A DNA stretch of 64,000 bases from Halomicrobium katesii DSM 19301 (lineage in GTDB: Archaea; Halobacteriota; Halobacteria; Halobacteriales; Haloarculaceae). Position numbers and translations under genes: made by a program. Shown piece after piece: positions 26,310 to 34,514 of the stretch (positions are counted from its first letter, which is position 1; each line of letters opens with the position of its first letter). Under the pieces are notes generated by a model. It was not told the DNA's origin. It saw only the letters and a list, made by a program, of their open reading frames with translations, and ran no database searches. The DNA lies in contig NZ_KB905378.1 of NCBI RefSeq assembly GCF_000379085.1, positions 2,789,231 to 2,853,230 of the forward strand, written 5' to 3'.

Positions 26310-27311
26310 ATGGGCGTTCCCTGCGTGCGTGTCGACCGCGAAGCCGGCGAGGAGAGCCGACAGCGCCTCGCGGACGCCGATCTGGTCGCAGAGGGCTACG
26401 ACATCGTGGTCGACGAGGCGACGATCTACATCCCGGTCACGGACCCGACGGCGGTCCCGGACGATCTCGACGTGGTCGAGTACGACGCGCCGGTCCGCGA
26501 GTCCCAGACGATGCCGGCCGACCGGCTCGACTTCGAGCCCAGCTACGAGCGGATCGGCGAGGTGATCGTCGTCGACGAGGACGACCCGGAGCGTGCGCGA
26601 GTGATCGCCGACGCGATCGTCGCGTCCGATCTCCCGGTCCGGACCGTCCTCAACCGCGCCTCGAAGGTCAAAGGAGAGACTCGCGTCCGCGACTGGGACG
26701 TACTGGCCCAGCCCGACGACGAACCGGACCGGCCGGCCACCGAGGTGGTCCACCGCGAGTACGGCTGTGAGTTCCTGGTAGACCTCGACGCGGTGTATTT
26801 CTCCCCTCGTCTGGCGACCGAGCGCCACCGCGTCGTCGAGCAGGTGGACGCGGACGAGCGCGCGCTCGACATGTTCGCTGGCGTCGGTCCGTTCGTGGTG
26901 CCCCTCGCACAGCGCGGTGCGACGGCCGTCGGCGTCGACGTCAACCCGACCGCGATCGAGTACCTCCGCGAGAACGCCCGACGGAACGGCGTCGCCGACC
27001 GCGTGACGGCTATCGAAGGCGACGTACGCGCGGTGGCTCCCGACTACGAGGACTGGGCCGATCGGCTCGTCATGAACCTCCCGCACAGCGCCGACGAGTT
27101 CCTCGACGCCGCCGAGACGATCGCTGCCAACGACTGCGTGCTCCACTACTACGACATCCAGCACGAAGACGATCCGTACGGACCCGGCGAGCGGGCGATC
27201 CGGGCCGCCTTCGAACCCGACTACGACGTGACCGTCGAGACCCGCCACACGGTCCGCTCGTATGCTCCCCACGAGCACAACGTCGTGCTGGACGTTCGCG
27301 TCTCTCGGTGA
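26310..27311 (+). CDS. trm5: tRNA (guanine37-N1)-methyltransferase, Trm5 family
   Basis: 333 aa class I SAM methyltransferase. N-terminal Trm5-type domain to ~120, then RTVLNRASKVKGETRVRDWDVL, a beta segment with YGCEFLVDLDAVYFSPRLATERHRV, SAM motif ALDMFAGVGPFVVPLAQRGA, acidic VDVNPTAIEYLRENARRN and catalytic-loop MNLPHSADEFLD. The N-x-P-x motif and order match archaeal Trm5/Taw2-type enzymes that modify G37 beside the anticodon. Whether it is Trm5a, b or c cannot be decided here. The tRNA-Thr gene follows 75 bases downstream. Confidence 0.88.
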   Translation: MGVPCVRVDREAGEESRQRLADADLVAEGYDIVVDEATIYIPVTDPTAVPDDLDVVEYDAPVRESQTMPADRLDFEPSYERIGEVIVVDEDDPERARVIADAIVASDLPVRTVLNRASKVKGETRVRDWDVLAQPDDEPDRPATEVVHREYGCEFLVDLDAVYFSPRLATERHRVVEQVDADERALDMFAGVGPFVVPLAQRGATAVGVDVNPTAIEYLRENARRNGVADRVTAIEGDVRAVAPDYEDWADRLVMNLPHSADEFLDAAETIAANDCVLHYYDIQHEDDPYGPGERAIRAAFEPDYDVTVETRHTVRSYAPHEHNVVLDVRVSR

Positions 27312-27386
27312 CTGTGACTCGGTGTCCCATAATCGCCCGACTTCGGAACCCTTATGATCGTCTTGGGCATCGTACCGTATGCCCGC

Positions 27387-27460
27387 GCCGGTGTAGCTCA
27401 GACTGGCAGAGCGAATCCTTCGTAAGGATTAGGCCGAGGGTTCAAATCCCTCCACCGGCT
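27387..27460 (+). tRNA. tRNA-Thr (CGU)
   Basis: Complete cloverleaf. Acceptor GCCGGTG pairs with CACCGGC; D-arm TAGCTCAGACTGGCAGAGC; anticodon stem AATCC/GGATT enclosing loop TTCGTAA with anticodon CGT; T-arm GAGGG-TTCAAAT-CCCTC. Discriminator T; CCA not encoded; no intron. Its last 13 bases plus one beyond are repeated at 44944-44957, so it is the attachment site of the element to the right and was restored by the integration. Confidence 0.95.
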
Positions 27461-27461
27461 T
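27448..27461 (+). other. attL, 14-bp core
   Basis: CCCTCCACCGGCTT, covering the T-stem/acceptor 3' strand of tRNA-Thr plus one base. Identical to 44944-44957. Confidence 0.85.
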
Positions 27462-27529
27462 CCCCTTCTCGGTTTACATGCCGGAATGACTATCCCCCGT
27501 AGCCGGGGGTCTCTCGCGGGGTGGTCGGC

Positions 27530-28108
27530 GTGAGTGATCCCGATCCCCCAGACCGTGGCGACGGAGCTGATTCTCCCGACGCGAACCCTGGGGACCAGAG
27601 CCTCGAAACCACCGTGCAGGAGCTGTCTGCACGGATGGATGCGCTCTCGAAGCAGGTCTCGGGACTCCGCGAGGAACTGCATGATGAGCGAGAGCAACGC
27701 GCGGAGCTAGAGGACGAGCTGGAAGCGCGCGACGAACGGATCCACGAACTCGAAGCGGAAGTCGCGCGCCTCGATGCGCGCACCGACATCCTGGAAGTCG
27801 TCGAGAACGCCGACAAGATGTCCGGCAAGCAGCGCGCGGTCACGCTGGTCCAGCACCTTCACCGCGCGGCGAAAGCGCGTGAGCGGCGCGACGAGCCGCC
27901 TGCAGCGACTGTCGACCGAGACGAAGCGGAGGAAGCCCTGCACTTCCCGGACATCGACCGGACGACGATCTACCGAGACATGGAACGCGCCGCCCGTCTG
28001 ATCGACGGGAAGGCACTCAGGTACGAGAACGGAGAGCTTCGCCTCGATCTCGACGCCGGAGCGCTCCCCCGCAAGTACACGGCTGACGAGGAGGGAGAGA
28101 ATCTGTGA
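27530..28108 (+). CDS. Coiled-coil protein with C-terminal winged helix
   Basis: 192 aa, first gene inside the element. Residues ~30-90 form a long heptad coiled coil (LETTVQELSARMDALSKQVSGLREELHDEREQRAELEDELEARDERIHELEAEVARL split by no break). The C-terminal part (DKMSGKQRAVTLVQHLHRAAKAR..., DIDRTTIYRDMERAARLIDG) looks like a winged-helix DNA-binding domain. GTG 27530 (MSDPDPPDRG) is chosen; GTG 27521 is in frame. The stop lies inside an inverted repeat whose mate precedes the MCM gene. Likely a DNA-binding replication or regulatory protein of the element. Confidence 0.65.
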   Translation: MSDPDPPDRGDGADSPDANPGDQSLETTVQELSARMDALSKQVSGLREELHDEREQRAELEDELEARDERIHELEAEVARLDARTDILEVVENADKMSGKQRAVTLVQHLHRAAKARERRDEPPAATVDRDEAEEALHFPDIDRTTIYRDMERAARLIDGKALRYENGELRLDLDAGALPRKYTADEEGENL

Positions 28109-28308
28109 AGTCCTCACAACAGCCTCGATGGGGGAAGCCCCCGCCGAGATGGTCCGGTTTCAGCGAAACCGTCTAAACCCTTAGAATTTGCAGGGTAGGA
28201 CGGATCTGTAAACAACTGTCGGATAGCCGTTAGTACGCTCGCAATCCGCTCGCACCGCTCGCTCATCACACCAACCAACAGCCTGCGCGGCTGTTGTGAA
28301 GACTTCAC
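28105..28308. promoter_or_regulatory. Inverted repeat pair flanking the region upstream of mcm
   Basis: Arms GTGAAGTCCTCACAACAGCC (28105-28124) and GGCTGTTGTGAAGACTTCAC (28289-28308) are inverted copies with one mismatch. Each arm is itself a palindrome of type TGTGAAGNCTTCACA, perfect on the right side (28294-28308). The 165 bp between contain smaller hairpins but no gene. The right arm ends 11 bases before the mcm ATG. Candidate operators for the element's winged-helix protein, or an origin with initiator sites. Confidence 0.55.
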
Positions 28309-28319
28309 AGAAACACACG

Positions 28320-30365
28320 ATGCCCGAAAACCACGAACTCATCGACGACCTGATAGCATTCTTCCGGGACTACTACTCGGAGGAGATCGGACAGCTCGCT
28401 CAACACTACCCACGCGAACAGAAGTCCCTCTACGTCGACTACGACGACCTGTACCGGTTCGACTCCGACATCGCCGACGACGTTCGGGACCATCCCCAGC
28501 AGCTACAGGAGTACCTGGAGGAAGCGCTCGCACTGTACGATCTTCCGGTCGCCGTCGATCTCGACGGCGCGCACGTCCGACTGTACAACCTCCCCGAGAC
28601 GGATGTCTTCGACGTGTCCGAAGTCTCTCGATACGAGAACATCGGCCAGTTGCTGGATATCCGCGGGCAGGTACAGAAGGTGTCAGACGTGAAGCCCCGA
28701 CTCACCGAAGCGACGTGGGAGTGCCAACGCTGTGGCAGTCAAACGACGATCCCGCAGGCTGGCGACACGCTACAGGAACCCCACGAGTGCCAGGGGTGTG
28801 AGCGGCAAGGACCGTTCACACTCAACGCCGGGGCGAGCAGCTGGATCGACCACCAGTACGCTCGACTTCAGCAGCCACCTGAACGGACGCGGGGCGGCGA
28901 TGGACAGAGCGTCGACGTTCACCTGGAAGACGACCTGATCGAAGGCTTCGACGCGGGCGACAGGGTGGTCCTGACCGGTGTACTGGACATTGAGGAACCG
29001 GACACCGAGCAGGGTCTCGATTTCGATACGAACCTCGACGCGCGGGCAGTGGTGAAAGAGGAGAGCGACTACGACGATGTCGACGTAGACGAGCACCGCG
29101 ACGAGATCGAAGCTATCGCGAGCGGCGAGCGCAGTGATCCGTACCAGCTCCTGATCGACTCGATCAACCCGAAACACCGGGGGGACGAACACGTCAAGCT
29201 CGCCGTCGCACTGCAGCTCTTCGGCGGCTGGGCACACGAGTATCCCGACGGAAGCCGCGACCGCGGCGATTGGCACATGCTCCTCCTCGGAGATCCCGGC
29301 TGTGGCAAGTCCACTTTCCTCCGCTACGTCGACCAGATCGCGCCGCGATCGACCTACGCCTCGGGAAAGGGTGCGACGGCGGCAGGTATGACTGCCGCAG
29401 CGGTCGCTGACGACTTCGGAGACACCGAGTGGGGACTGGAAGCCGGTGCGCTGGTACTTGCCGATGGCGGGATCGCCTGCGTCGACGAGATAGACAAGAT
29501 GCAGTCCGACGCGGTGTCCTCGATGCACGATGCCCTGGAGAGCCAGCAGGTCCACGTCAACAAAGCCGGGATCAACGCCACGCTGAACGCTCGCACGTCG
29601 CTACTGGCGGCGGGGAATCCGAAGAACGGCCGCTTCGAGCGCTACCGACCGAAGGGCGAGCAGATCGACATGGGACCGACGCTGCTCTCGCGGTTCGACC
29701 TGATGTTCATGGTGTCCGACCAGCCTGATCGGGAAGACGACGCGGAAGTCGTCGAGCACATGGTCCAGAGTCGGCAGGCAGCGGGTCGGCACACTCGCGG
29801 GGAAGAGCTTAGTGAGGAGGAACAGAAGCGGGTCGAACCAGCGATCGATCGGTCGGTGATGCGGGCCTACGTTGCACACGCCAAGCAGACCTGCCGTCCG
29901 ATCATCGAGGACGACGAAGTTGCGGAGCGGCTCAAGCAGTTCTTCGTCGAGTTCCGGGCGAGTGCTGGAGAGCAAGACGACGACTCACCGATTCCGCTGA
30001 CGTTCCGGAAGGTCGAGGCGATCCAGCGGCTAGCCGAGTCGAGTGCGCGGGTTCGGATTTCGGACACTGTGGAGATCGAAGACGTGGAGCGAGCGATCAA
30101 GCTGGTAACGAAGTCGATGAAGCAGGTCGGATATGATCCAGAGGAGGGTGAGTTCGATGCGGACATCATTGAGACAGGGCAGTCTAAGAACCAAGCAAAA
30201 CGCCGAGAGAGGATTCTCTCTCTCATCGAAAGTTCTAGCGGAATTACTGCTGAGGAATTAGCTGAGACAGCGAATTTAGATACAGATACATTAGAACACG
30301 ACATCATAAAAATGAGAGACGAGGGCAGAATATACGAGATGAATGGCATAATTAGAATCGCATAA
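28320..30365 (+). CDS. mcm: MCM replicative helicase (element-encoded)
   Basis: 681 aa. N-terminal domain with a zinc ribbon (Cys135, 138, 157, 160), then the AAA+ core: Walker A GDPGCGKS at 324-331, Walker B GGIACVDEIDKM (~383-394), sensor-1 LAAGNPK, arginine finger LLSRFDLMF, and a C-terminal winged helix. It unwinds DNA at replication forks as a hexamer. ATG 28320 preferred to the GTG eight codons upstream, which lies inside the inverted repeat. The last ~65 codons are noticeably AT-richer than the rest, as is the DNA beyond. Element-borne MCMs are common in haloarchaeal plasmids and proviruses. Confidence 0.93.
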   Translation: MPENHELIDDLIAFFRDYYSEEIGQLAQHYPREQKSLYVDYDDLYRFDSDIADDVRDHPQQLQEYLEEALALYDLPVAVDLDGAHVRLYNLPETDVFDVSEVSRYENIGQLLDIRGQVQKVSDVKPRLTEATWECQRCGSQTTIPQAGDTLQEPHECQGCERQGPFTLNAGASSWIDHQYARLQQPPERTRGGDGQSVDVHLEDDLIEGFDAGDRVVLTGVLDIEEPDTEQGLDFDTNLDARAVVKEESDYDDVDVDEHRDEIEAIASGERSDPYQLLIDSINPKHRGDEHVKLAVALQLFGGWAHEYPDGSRDRGDWHMLLLGDPGCGKSTFLRYVDQIAPRSTYASGKGATAAGMTAAAVADDFGDTEWGLEAGALVLADGGIACVDEIDKMQSDAVSSMHDALESQQVHVNKAGINATLNARTSLLAAGNPKNGRFERYRPKGEQIDMGPTLLSRFDLMFMVSDQPDREDDAEVVEHMVQSRQAAGRHTRGEELSEEEQKRVEPAIDRSVMRAYVAHAKQTCRPIIEDDEVAERLKQFFVEFRASAGEQDDDSPIPLTFRKVEAIQRLAESSARVRISDTVEIEDVERAIKLVTKSMKQVGYDPEEGEFDADIIETGQSKNQAKRRERILSLIESSSGITAEELAETANLDTDTLEHDIIKMRDEGRIYEMNGIIRIA

Positions 30366-30475
30366 GGAAGAGTACTATAGTATATATCTGAGTTTCAAAC
30401 AACGAAAGTTAGAAGTAGAACTTGATCTGGCCGATTGTAGACACAACTAATAATACGGCATATTTGAGTGCCCTA

Positions 30476-30802
30476 TTAGTCGTCGAGATATTTATCGGGG
30501 GCGTGATCCTCAATGTAATTATCCAGAAGATTACGCAGTCTGATGGCGCTATCCCAGTTCATCATCACTTCTGTTTCTAGTCGATATCCGACAGCGTTTG
30601 GGGCATCCTCTTCTTCAAGTTCTATTCCAGTTTCCTTGGCACTCCAAAATCCTAATTGGATCGTGTCCTCATCTTCTTCCTCCATTCTGAGGAGTGTTCC
30701 ACGTGCAAAGACACGCTGAAAGTTTGGTTCATAGGTAGTGAGTGCAGGAGATTCTTCATCAGCTACGTGAATTTCCGTTCCAGATTCTTTTTCGTAGGCC
30801 AT
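30476..30802 (-). CDS. Small hypothetical, DUF3467-like
   Basis: 108 aa. Pattern: YEPNFQRVFARG near the start, a central beta strand IQLGFWSAKE, and a final helix MMNWDSAIRLRNLLDNYIEDHA. This resembles DUF3467-type small proteins in which an N-F-x-V strand precedes an M-S/N-x-x-x-A-x-x-L helix, but the match is weak. It lies five bases downstream of the regulator at 30808-31473 and is probably cotranscribed. AT-rich codon use, unlike core genes. Confidence 0.55.
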   Translation of the reverse strand: MAYEKESGTEIHVADEESPALTTYEPNFQRVFARGTLLRMEEEDEDTIQLGFWSAKETGIELEEEDAPNAVGYRLETEVMMNWDSAIRLRNLLDNYIEDHAPDKYLDD

Positions 30803-30807
30803 CTAGA

Positions 30808-31473
30808 TCACCGAGTGGCTGCACCAGCTTCGACACGCTGGAATTTGCTATTTTCGAAGTCGTTCTCCACATCAGATTCCCCGGGGGAAGTGCTTTGCCA
30901 GTCTGTGTCAGACTCAACTGGAGTATTGTGCTCCCACTCGTCCACACTACTGGCTTGGATAGGTTCGACTTCGGGTATAGTGGAGCTTCGTTCCAGATTT
31001 GTATTCTGGTATTTGGATTTGGCAGGCCCCGCAACGGAAGCACCTTTCGGGGTAATACGGATGGTGTCGTCAGTGCACTGGATCCAACCTGATTCTTCGA
31101 TCTCGTCTAATGTGTCGTCGTACTTTTCCAAGATATCGGCATGGAGGTCTTTGGATATCGTACTATCGTCTCCTTCCTCTATTTGTGCATGGTGGATAAT
31201 ATATATTACCAGTTGGAGATCCTTCTCCTGTTTTAGATTGTCCAGATTGTCCCCGATAGCGTTCACGATAACGCCATCGCTGTTTACATTGATATCTGGG
31301 GATATTCTGTTGATCTTTTCCAGTGCTTGGACATACTTTTTTGTAGTAGCCCAAGAGAGCCCGGTTTTCTCGGCGAGTTTGTTAGTCGAGATGGATTCGC
31401 CTTGGTGGTAATTGAGTGCCCAGGCTAAGCGTTCGATAGCCTCGGTGGGCTCCGTGCGAGTGCTCATTCTCAT
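30808..31473 (-). CDS. Winged-helix transcriptional regulator
   Basis: 221 aa. Residues ~10-60 are a helix-turn-helix (AIERLAWALNYHQGESISTNKLAEKTGLSWATTKKYVQALEKINRIS, read in sequence). A second helical domain follows to ~150 (winged-helix-like, IRITPKG), then a Ser/Glu/Asp-rich unstructured tail. A perfect 16-bp palindrome covers its start codon, consistent with autorepression. AT-rich DNA. Probably controls itself and the downstream small gene. Confidence 0.65.
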   Translation of the reverse strand: MRMSTRTEPTEAIERLAWALNYHQGESISTNKLAEKTGLSWATTKKYVQALEKINRISPDINVNSDGVIVNAIGDNLDNLKQEKDLQLVIYIIHHAQIEEGDDSTISKDLHADILEKYDDTLDEIEESGWIQCTDDTIRITPKGASVAGPAKSKYQNTNLERSSTIPEVEPIQASSVDEWEHNTPVESDTDWQSTSPGESDVENDFENSKFQRVEAGAATR

Positions 31474-31483
31474 TACAATGAGA
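31468..31483. promoter_or_regulatory. Palindromic operator over the regulator start codon
   Basis: TCTCATTACAATGAGA is a perfect 7+2+7 inverted repeat covering the ATG of the winged-helix gene. A further half-site AATGAGA occurs at 31513-31519 on the way to the divergent small ORF. Confidence 0.55.
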
Positions 31484-31568
31484 GGGGAGGGAAGACATAA
31501 GTCTTTTCGTGGAATGAGAAGCCTACTCTCCCGTATAGTTTATTAGACGGCTGTTACTAACAGTTGAT

Positions 31569-31847
31569 GTGTCCTGGGATGAGTCTAGTGTACTGGAAGC
31601 TGGTGAAACCGTTGGATTCGGTGGCACTCTTTGGATACTCTACTTAGCAGTGAATTCTGATGTGGGGATTGGCAAGACCTCAAATTACCACACTGAAGAG
31701 GGTTCAGTCCGTTCATACGCTAAACAAGATCTTGGGCTAGATGATCCCGGAATACCAACTCTGAAGGAAGGATACGGAGGGCCTTGTTTAGACGCAGTAC
31801 AAATCGGCTCTTGCGGCGTATGCTCCGCGAACAGATCGACACAATGA
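31569..31847 (+). CDS. Possible small protein, perhaps a gene fragment
   Basis: 92-aa GTG ORF (MSWDESSVLEAGETVGFGG...). A TATA-like AGTTTATTA lies 22-30 bases upstream, as for a leaderless haloarchaeal transcript. The protein has no recognisable domain and ends in a Cys-containing tail (CGVCSANRSTQ). Could be a remnant. Confidence 0.3.
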   Translation: MSWDESSVLEAGETVGFGGTLWILYLAVNSDVGIGKTSNYHTEEGSVRSYAKQDLGLDDPGIPTLKEGYGGPCLDAVQIGSCGVCSANRSTQ

Positions 31848-31945
31848 GGCACTCAGGACAGATTTTAGACAACCGCTACGGTCCGTGACTCGCCGATCGA
31901 GGAGCGTCTAAACACGGCCGATACGGAGCAATATCACGACGAAAT

Positions 31946-32398
31946 GTGACGGATTCTGTGGGCCATACAGATGTTATAAATGACAAAGATAAGACCGGCA
32001 AGATCCTTCGTCTAACATCTCTCGGAAAAAATCTCATGAAAGTCCTCAACACTAACGAGGACATTCAAGCTGAGCTCAAGAGGTCAATTGATGCGGAGTT
32101 TGACACACCAACAAAGCCGTGGTGGCCTGGAGAAGGACCGGAGCCAACGTTTCCCGTGAAAATTCAAACTTTTGCAGATAAGGACGTTCGTGGGGCTTCT
32201 GAGGTATCGATTAATACGATCGCATCATTTGAATGCTTCCGTTGTGAGGCAACAGTCGAACACAAATATTGGGTCAAGCTATCAAGCGGAGATATAGCAG
32301 TCAGTGAATGGGGTCGATCAATTACCGCTGATTGCTCATGCGGTCAAACATACGAACATCAGGTAGCTGATCCACGTACAGAACCAACCCCTGATTGA
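31946..32398 (+). CDS. Hypothetical protein with zinc-ribbon-like Cys pairs
   Basis: 150 aa, GTG start. Cys pairs CFRC (~96-99) and CSCG (~130-133) flank a beta hairpin (YWVKLSSGDIAVSEWG), as in small zinc ribbons. The N-terminal half is helical and charged (LGKNLMKVLNTNEDIQAELKRSID). AT-rich codon use typical of this part of the element. No known family. Confidence 0.5.
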   Translation: MTDSVGHTDVINDKDKTGKILRLTSLGKNLMKVLNTNEDIQAELKRSIDAEFDTPTKPWWPGEGPEPTFPVKIQTFADKDVRGASEVSINTIASFECFRCEATVEHKYWVKLSSGDIAVSEWGRSITADCSCGQTYEHQVADPRTEPTPD

Positions 32399-32572
32399 AT
32401 GCACTCATTCTGTGGTTAGTTATTGTGAGAGAGTGATCACGGTCTTTGTCGAGAACCAGATCATCAGAGTTCATCAAGAACTACGACACGGTACCCGCTA
32501 TAGCGGCCTGATTCGGCCCAGTCCGGGCCAAACGGTGGTTTATGATGTCGCACTTGTCATTGAGAACTATCC

Positions 32573-33172
32573 ATGCGAATCGAGCGCAACGAGAACCACC
32601 ATTCGTATCGCTGCTGGCTCACGCCGGACGAGTACAAGACCCTCAAGCAGAGCGCGGGGAGCTACCGCGACTCCCTGATCATCCAGCTCGGCGGTGAAGT
32701 CGGACTCCGCTCCTTCGAGATCCCGCAGATTCATCCAGAGCACATCAAGCACGTCGACGGCCACGCTCGGCTTCGCGTTCCCAAGGGAAAAGACACCGAA
32801 GGGAGCGGTGGGAAGCCCCGCGATGCCTACCTTCCAGAGCAGGTCGAGAGTGAACTCCTCCGCTACGCCAACGTCGAGGACATCGATCGCGACGAGCCGA
32901 TCATTGACCTGAGCGAGCGCTCTGTGCAGCGCCGGGTCAAGGCGACTGCCGAACGAGTTGCAGAGGAGTCTGGAGGTACCGACTGGCAGAAGGTGTCGAG
33001 TCACGATCTCCGACGCTACTACGCCCAGACGTTGCTGGTACGCGAGCGGATGAATCCGCGCGTGGTGATGGAAGTCGGTGGGTGGTCGTCGTTCTCCGCG
33101 GTGGAACCATATTTGAATGCACCCACCGCTGAAGTGGTGAATCGAGAATTCGAGGAATCGAGGCTAGCATAG
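32573..33172 (+). CDS. Small tyrosine recombinase (catalytic domain only)
   Basis: 199 aa. All expected catalytic residues are present in a minimal protein: Arg46 (EVGLRSFEI), a Lys in VPKGKDTEG, His144 and Arg147 (SSHDLRRYY), Trp171 (GGWSSF, replacing the second His) and Tyr180 (EPYLNAP). The core-binding domain is absent, as in other short haloarchaeal plasmid and virus recombinases. Coding composition is GC-rich again, unlike the genes to its left. It may resolve multimers or belong to an older nested element; the border integrase is a different gene at 43650. Confidence 0.8.
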   Translation: MRIERNENHHSYRCWLTPDEYKTLKQSAGSYRDSLIIQLGGEVGLRSFEIPQIHPEHIKHVDGHARLRVPKGKDTEGSGGKPRDAYLPEQVESELLRYANVEDIDRDEPIIDLSERSVQRRVKATAERVAEESGGTDWQKVSSHDLRRYYAQTLLVRERMNPRVVMEVGGWSSFSAVEPYLNAPTAEVVNREFEESRLA

Positions 33173-33244
33173 CTCGGATTCCGACGGGTACAGCGAGCAG
33201 GGGCAGAAGGGTGCTTCAGGGGGCGCTTCGATCTTGTCGACCAA

Positions 33245-33740
33245 AAACGAGCAGTAGAGCAGTGTCAAGCAGCGCTCAAGCACCAGTATCGGGGGCAGAT
33301 TTCTGCCCCTTTCACCGCTGCTCGTTCGCCCCGTCTCGACGACGAGCAAAAGCAGGGGAGCGAGCACCCTCAAGCAGCGCTCAAGCAGCAGTACGAGCAG
33401 CTGCGAAAGCACCCCCTGAACGGTGGTCGTTCCCGCTCGATCTGAACCGAAGGGGCAAGACCAACCAGAAAGGGGGTGCTCAAGCGGTGGTTTGCCCCTG
33501 TCGAGAGGGTGGTCTCGGTGGTCGGTATCGAAGAGCAGCGAGAACAGGGGAGCGAGCGCCCTCAAGCAGCGCAAACCTTTGCTTGAGCGAGCGGTGAGAT
33601 GCGGGTGGTAGCAGCAATATTCCCTGCTTCCCAGTAGCACCGGGATCGAAGACCAGCACGAACAGGGGAAAGAGGGCGCTCAAGCAGCGCAGAACAGGCA
33701 GTACTACCAGCGGCGAAAAGCGTGCTTGAGCGGTGGTCGT
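33245..33740. repeat. Iteron-like field of degenerate repeats
   Basis: Within a 616-bp gap (33173-33788) lacking a credible gene. Four degenerate units of about 90-100 bp begin near 33245, 33338, 33532 and 33650, sharing CAGGGGA, CTCAAGCAGCGC, CAGTAC and GCGAAA blocks and a trailing GCGGTGGTCG. The heptamer CTCAAGC occurs eight times in 456 bp: direct at 33275, 33369, 33380, 33479, 33561 and 33679, inverted at 33581 and 33724. Candidate replication iterons, regulator-binding array, or the remains of a repetitive gene. Not CRISPR: spacing and units are irregular. Confidence 0.6.
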
Positions 33741-33788
33741 GGCTGGTCGTTGGAGACTGGCAAAGGACGACCAACTCTGAAGGGGGGT

Positions 33789-34514
33789 TCAGAGATCGTC
33801 TTCGGAAAAGATCAGCTCCACGCTGTTGGCATTGAGCCAGTCGGCCCACTGCTGATAGTCGGGGAGTTCGCTCTCGACGAGACGCCAGAATTGGTCGTTG
33901 TGATTGGCCTCCTTCAGGTGGGCCAGTTCGTGAACGACGACGTAATCAAGCGCTTCGAGTGGGGCCATAATCAGCCGCCAGTTGAAGCTCAGGACGCCAT
34001 TTGTCGAGCAACTCCCCCAGCGGGTGCGCTGATTGCGTAGCTCTATCCGGTCGTAGCCCAGGTCCATCGAGTCGGCGAAGGAATCCGCTCGTTCGGTGAG
34101 GAACTCTCTTGCTCGGGTTCGATAGAAGTTTTCGAGCACCTGCCGGAGTGACGACTGGTCGATTGCACTCCGTCGGAGGCGGATCTCGTCCTCACTCACC
34201 TGGTGGGCAGGGCGTGGTTCGACGACGATCTCGTGGTCCTCGCCCAGATACGGGAAGGTCTCGCCGGGCGCAAACACTCGGTCGGGTGCTCGTTCCCGGA
34301 ATGAGTCGTACTTGCGCTTCTTCGAAAGCACCCAGTTCAGATTGTCGCTAAGGATCTCGTCAGGAGATTCTTCGGAGTCTTCCGGGAGAATCACCTGTAC
34401 GCCCTGAATGTCGATGTCGATACGGGGTTCGGTGGCGTCCTCGCTCCGGCGAACCTCGTACTCAAGGGGTCGACCGGCGAGCACTGTCTCTCGTTGCTGT
34501 TTCGACTTAGACAT
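33789..34514 (-). CDS. M48-type / YgjP-like zinc metallopeptidase
   Basis: 241 aa YgjP/SprT-like (DUF45) metallopeptidase. RTRWGSCSTNGVLSFNWRLIMAP precedes the zinc site VVHELAHLKEANHNDQFW, with HExxH plus a third His in NHNDQFW. It overlaps the hsdR end by eight bases, the same overlap seen between hsdM and hsdS, so it is the last gene of the restriction operon. YgjP-like genes are often linked to type I R-M loci; the role there is not established to my knowledge. Confidence 0.88.
   Translation of the reverse strand: MSKSKQQRETVLAGRPLEYEVRRSEDATEPRIDIDIQGVQVILPEDSEESPDEILSDNLNWVLSKKRKYDSFRERAPDRVFAPGETFPYLGEDHEIVVEPRPAHQVSEDEIRLRRSAIDQSSLRQVLENFYRTRAREFLTERADSFADSMDLGYDRIELRNQRTRWGSCSTNGVLSFNWRLIMAPLEALDYVVVHELAHLKEANHNDQFWRLVESELPDYQQWADWLNANSVELIFSEDDL

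Noticed and set aside
27491-27510. CCCCCGTAGCCGGGGG hairpin after tRNA-Thr as a functional terminator
   Set aside because: Short GC stem with no T-run; it may be chance in GC-rich DNA.
33245-33740. CRISPR array
   Set aside because: Repeat units are long, degenerate, irregularly spaced and partly inverted; no cas genes in the window.
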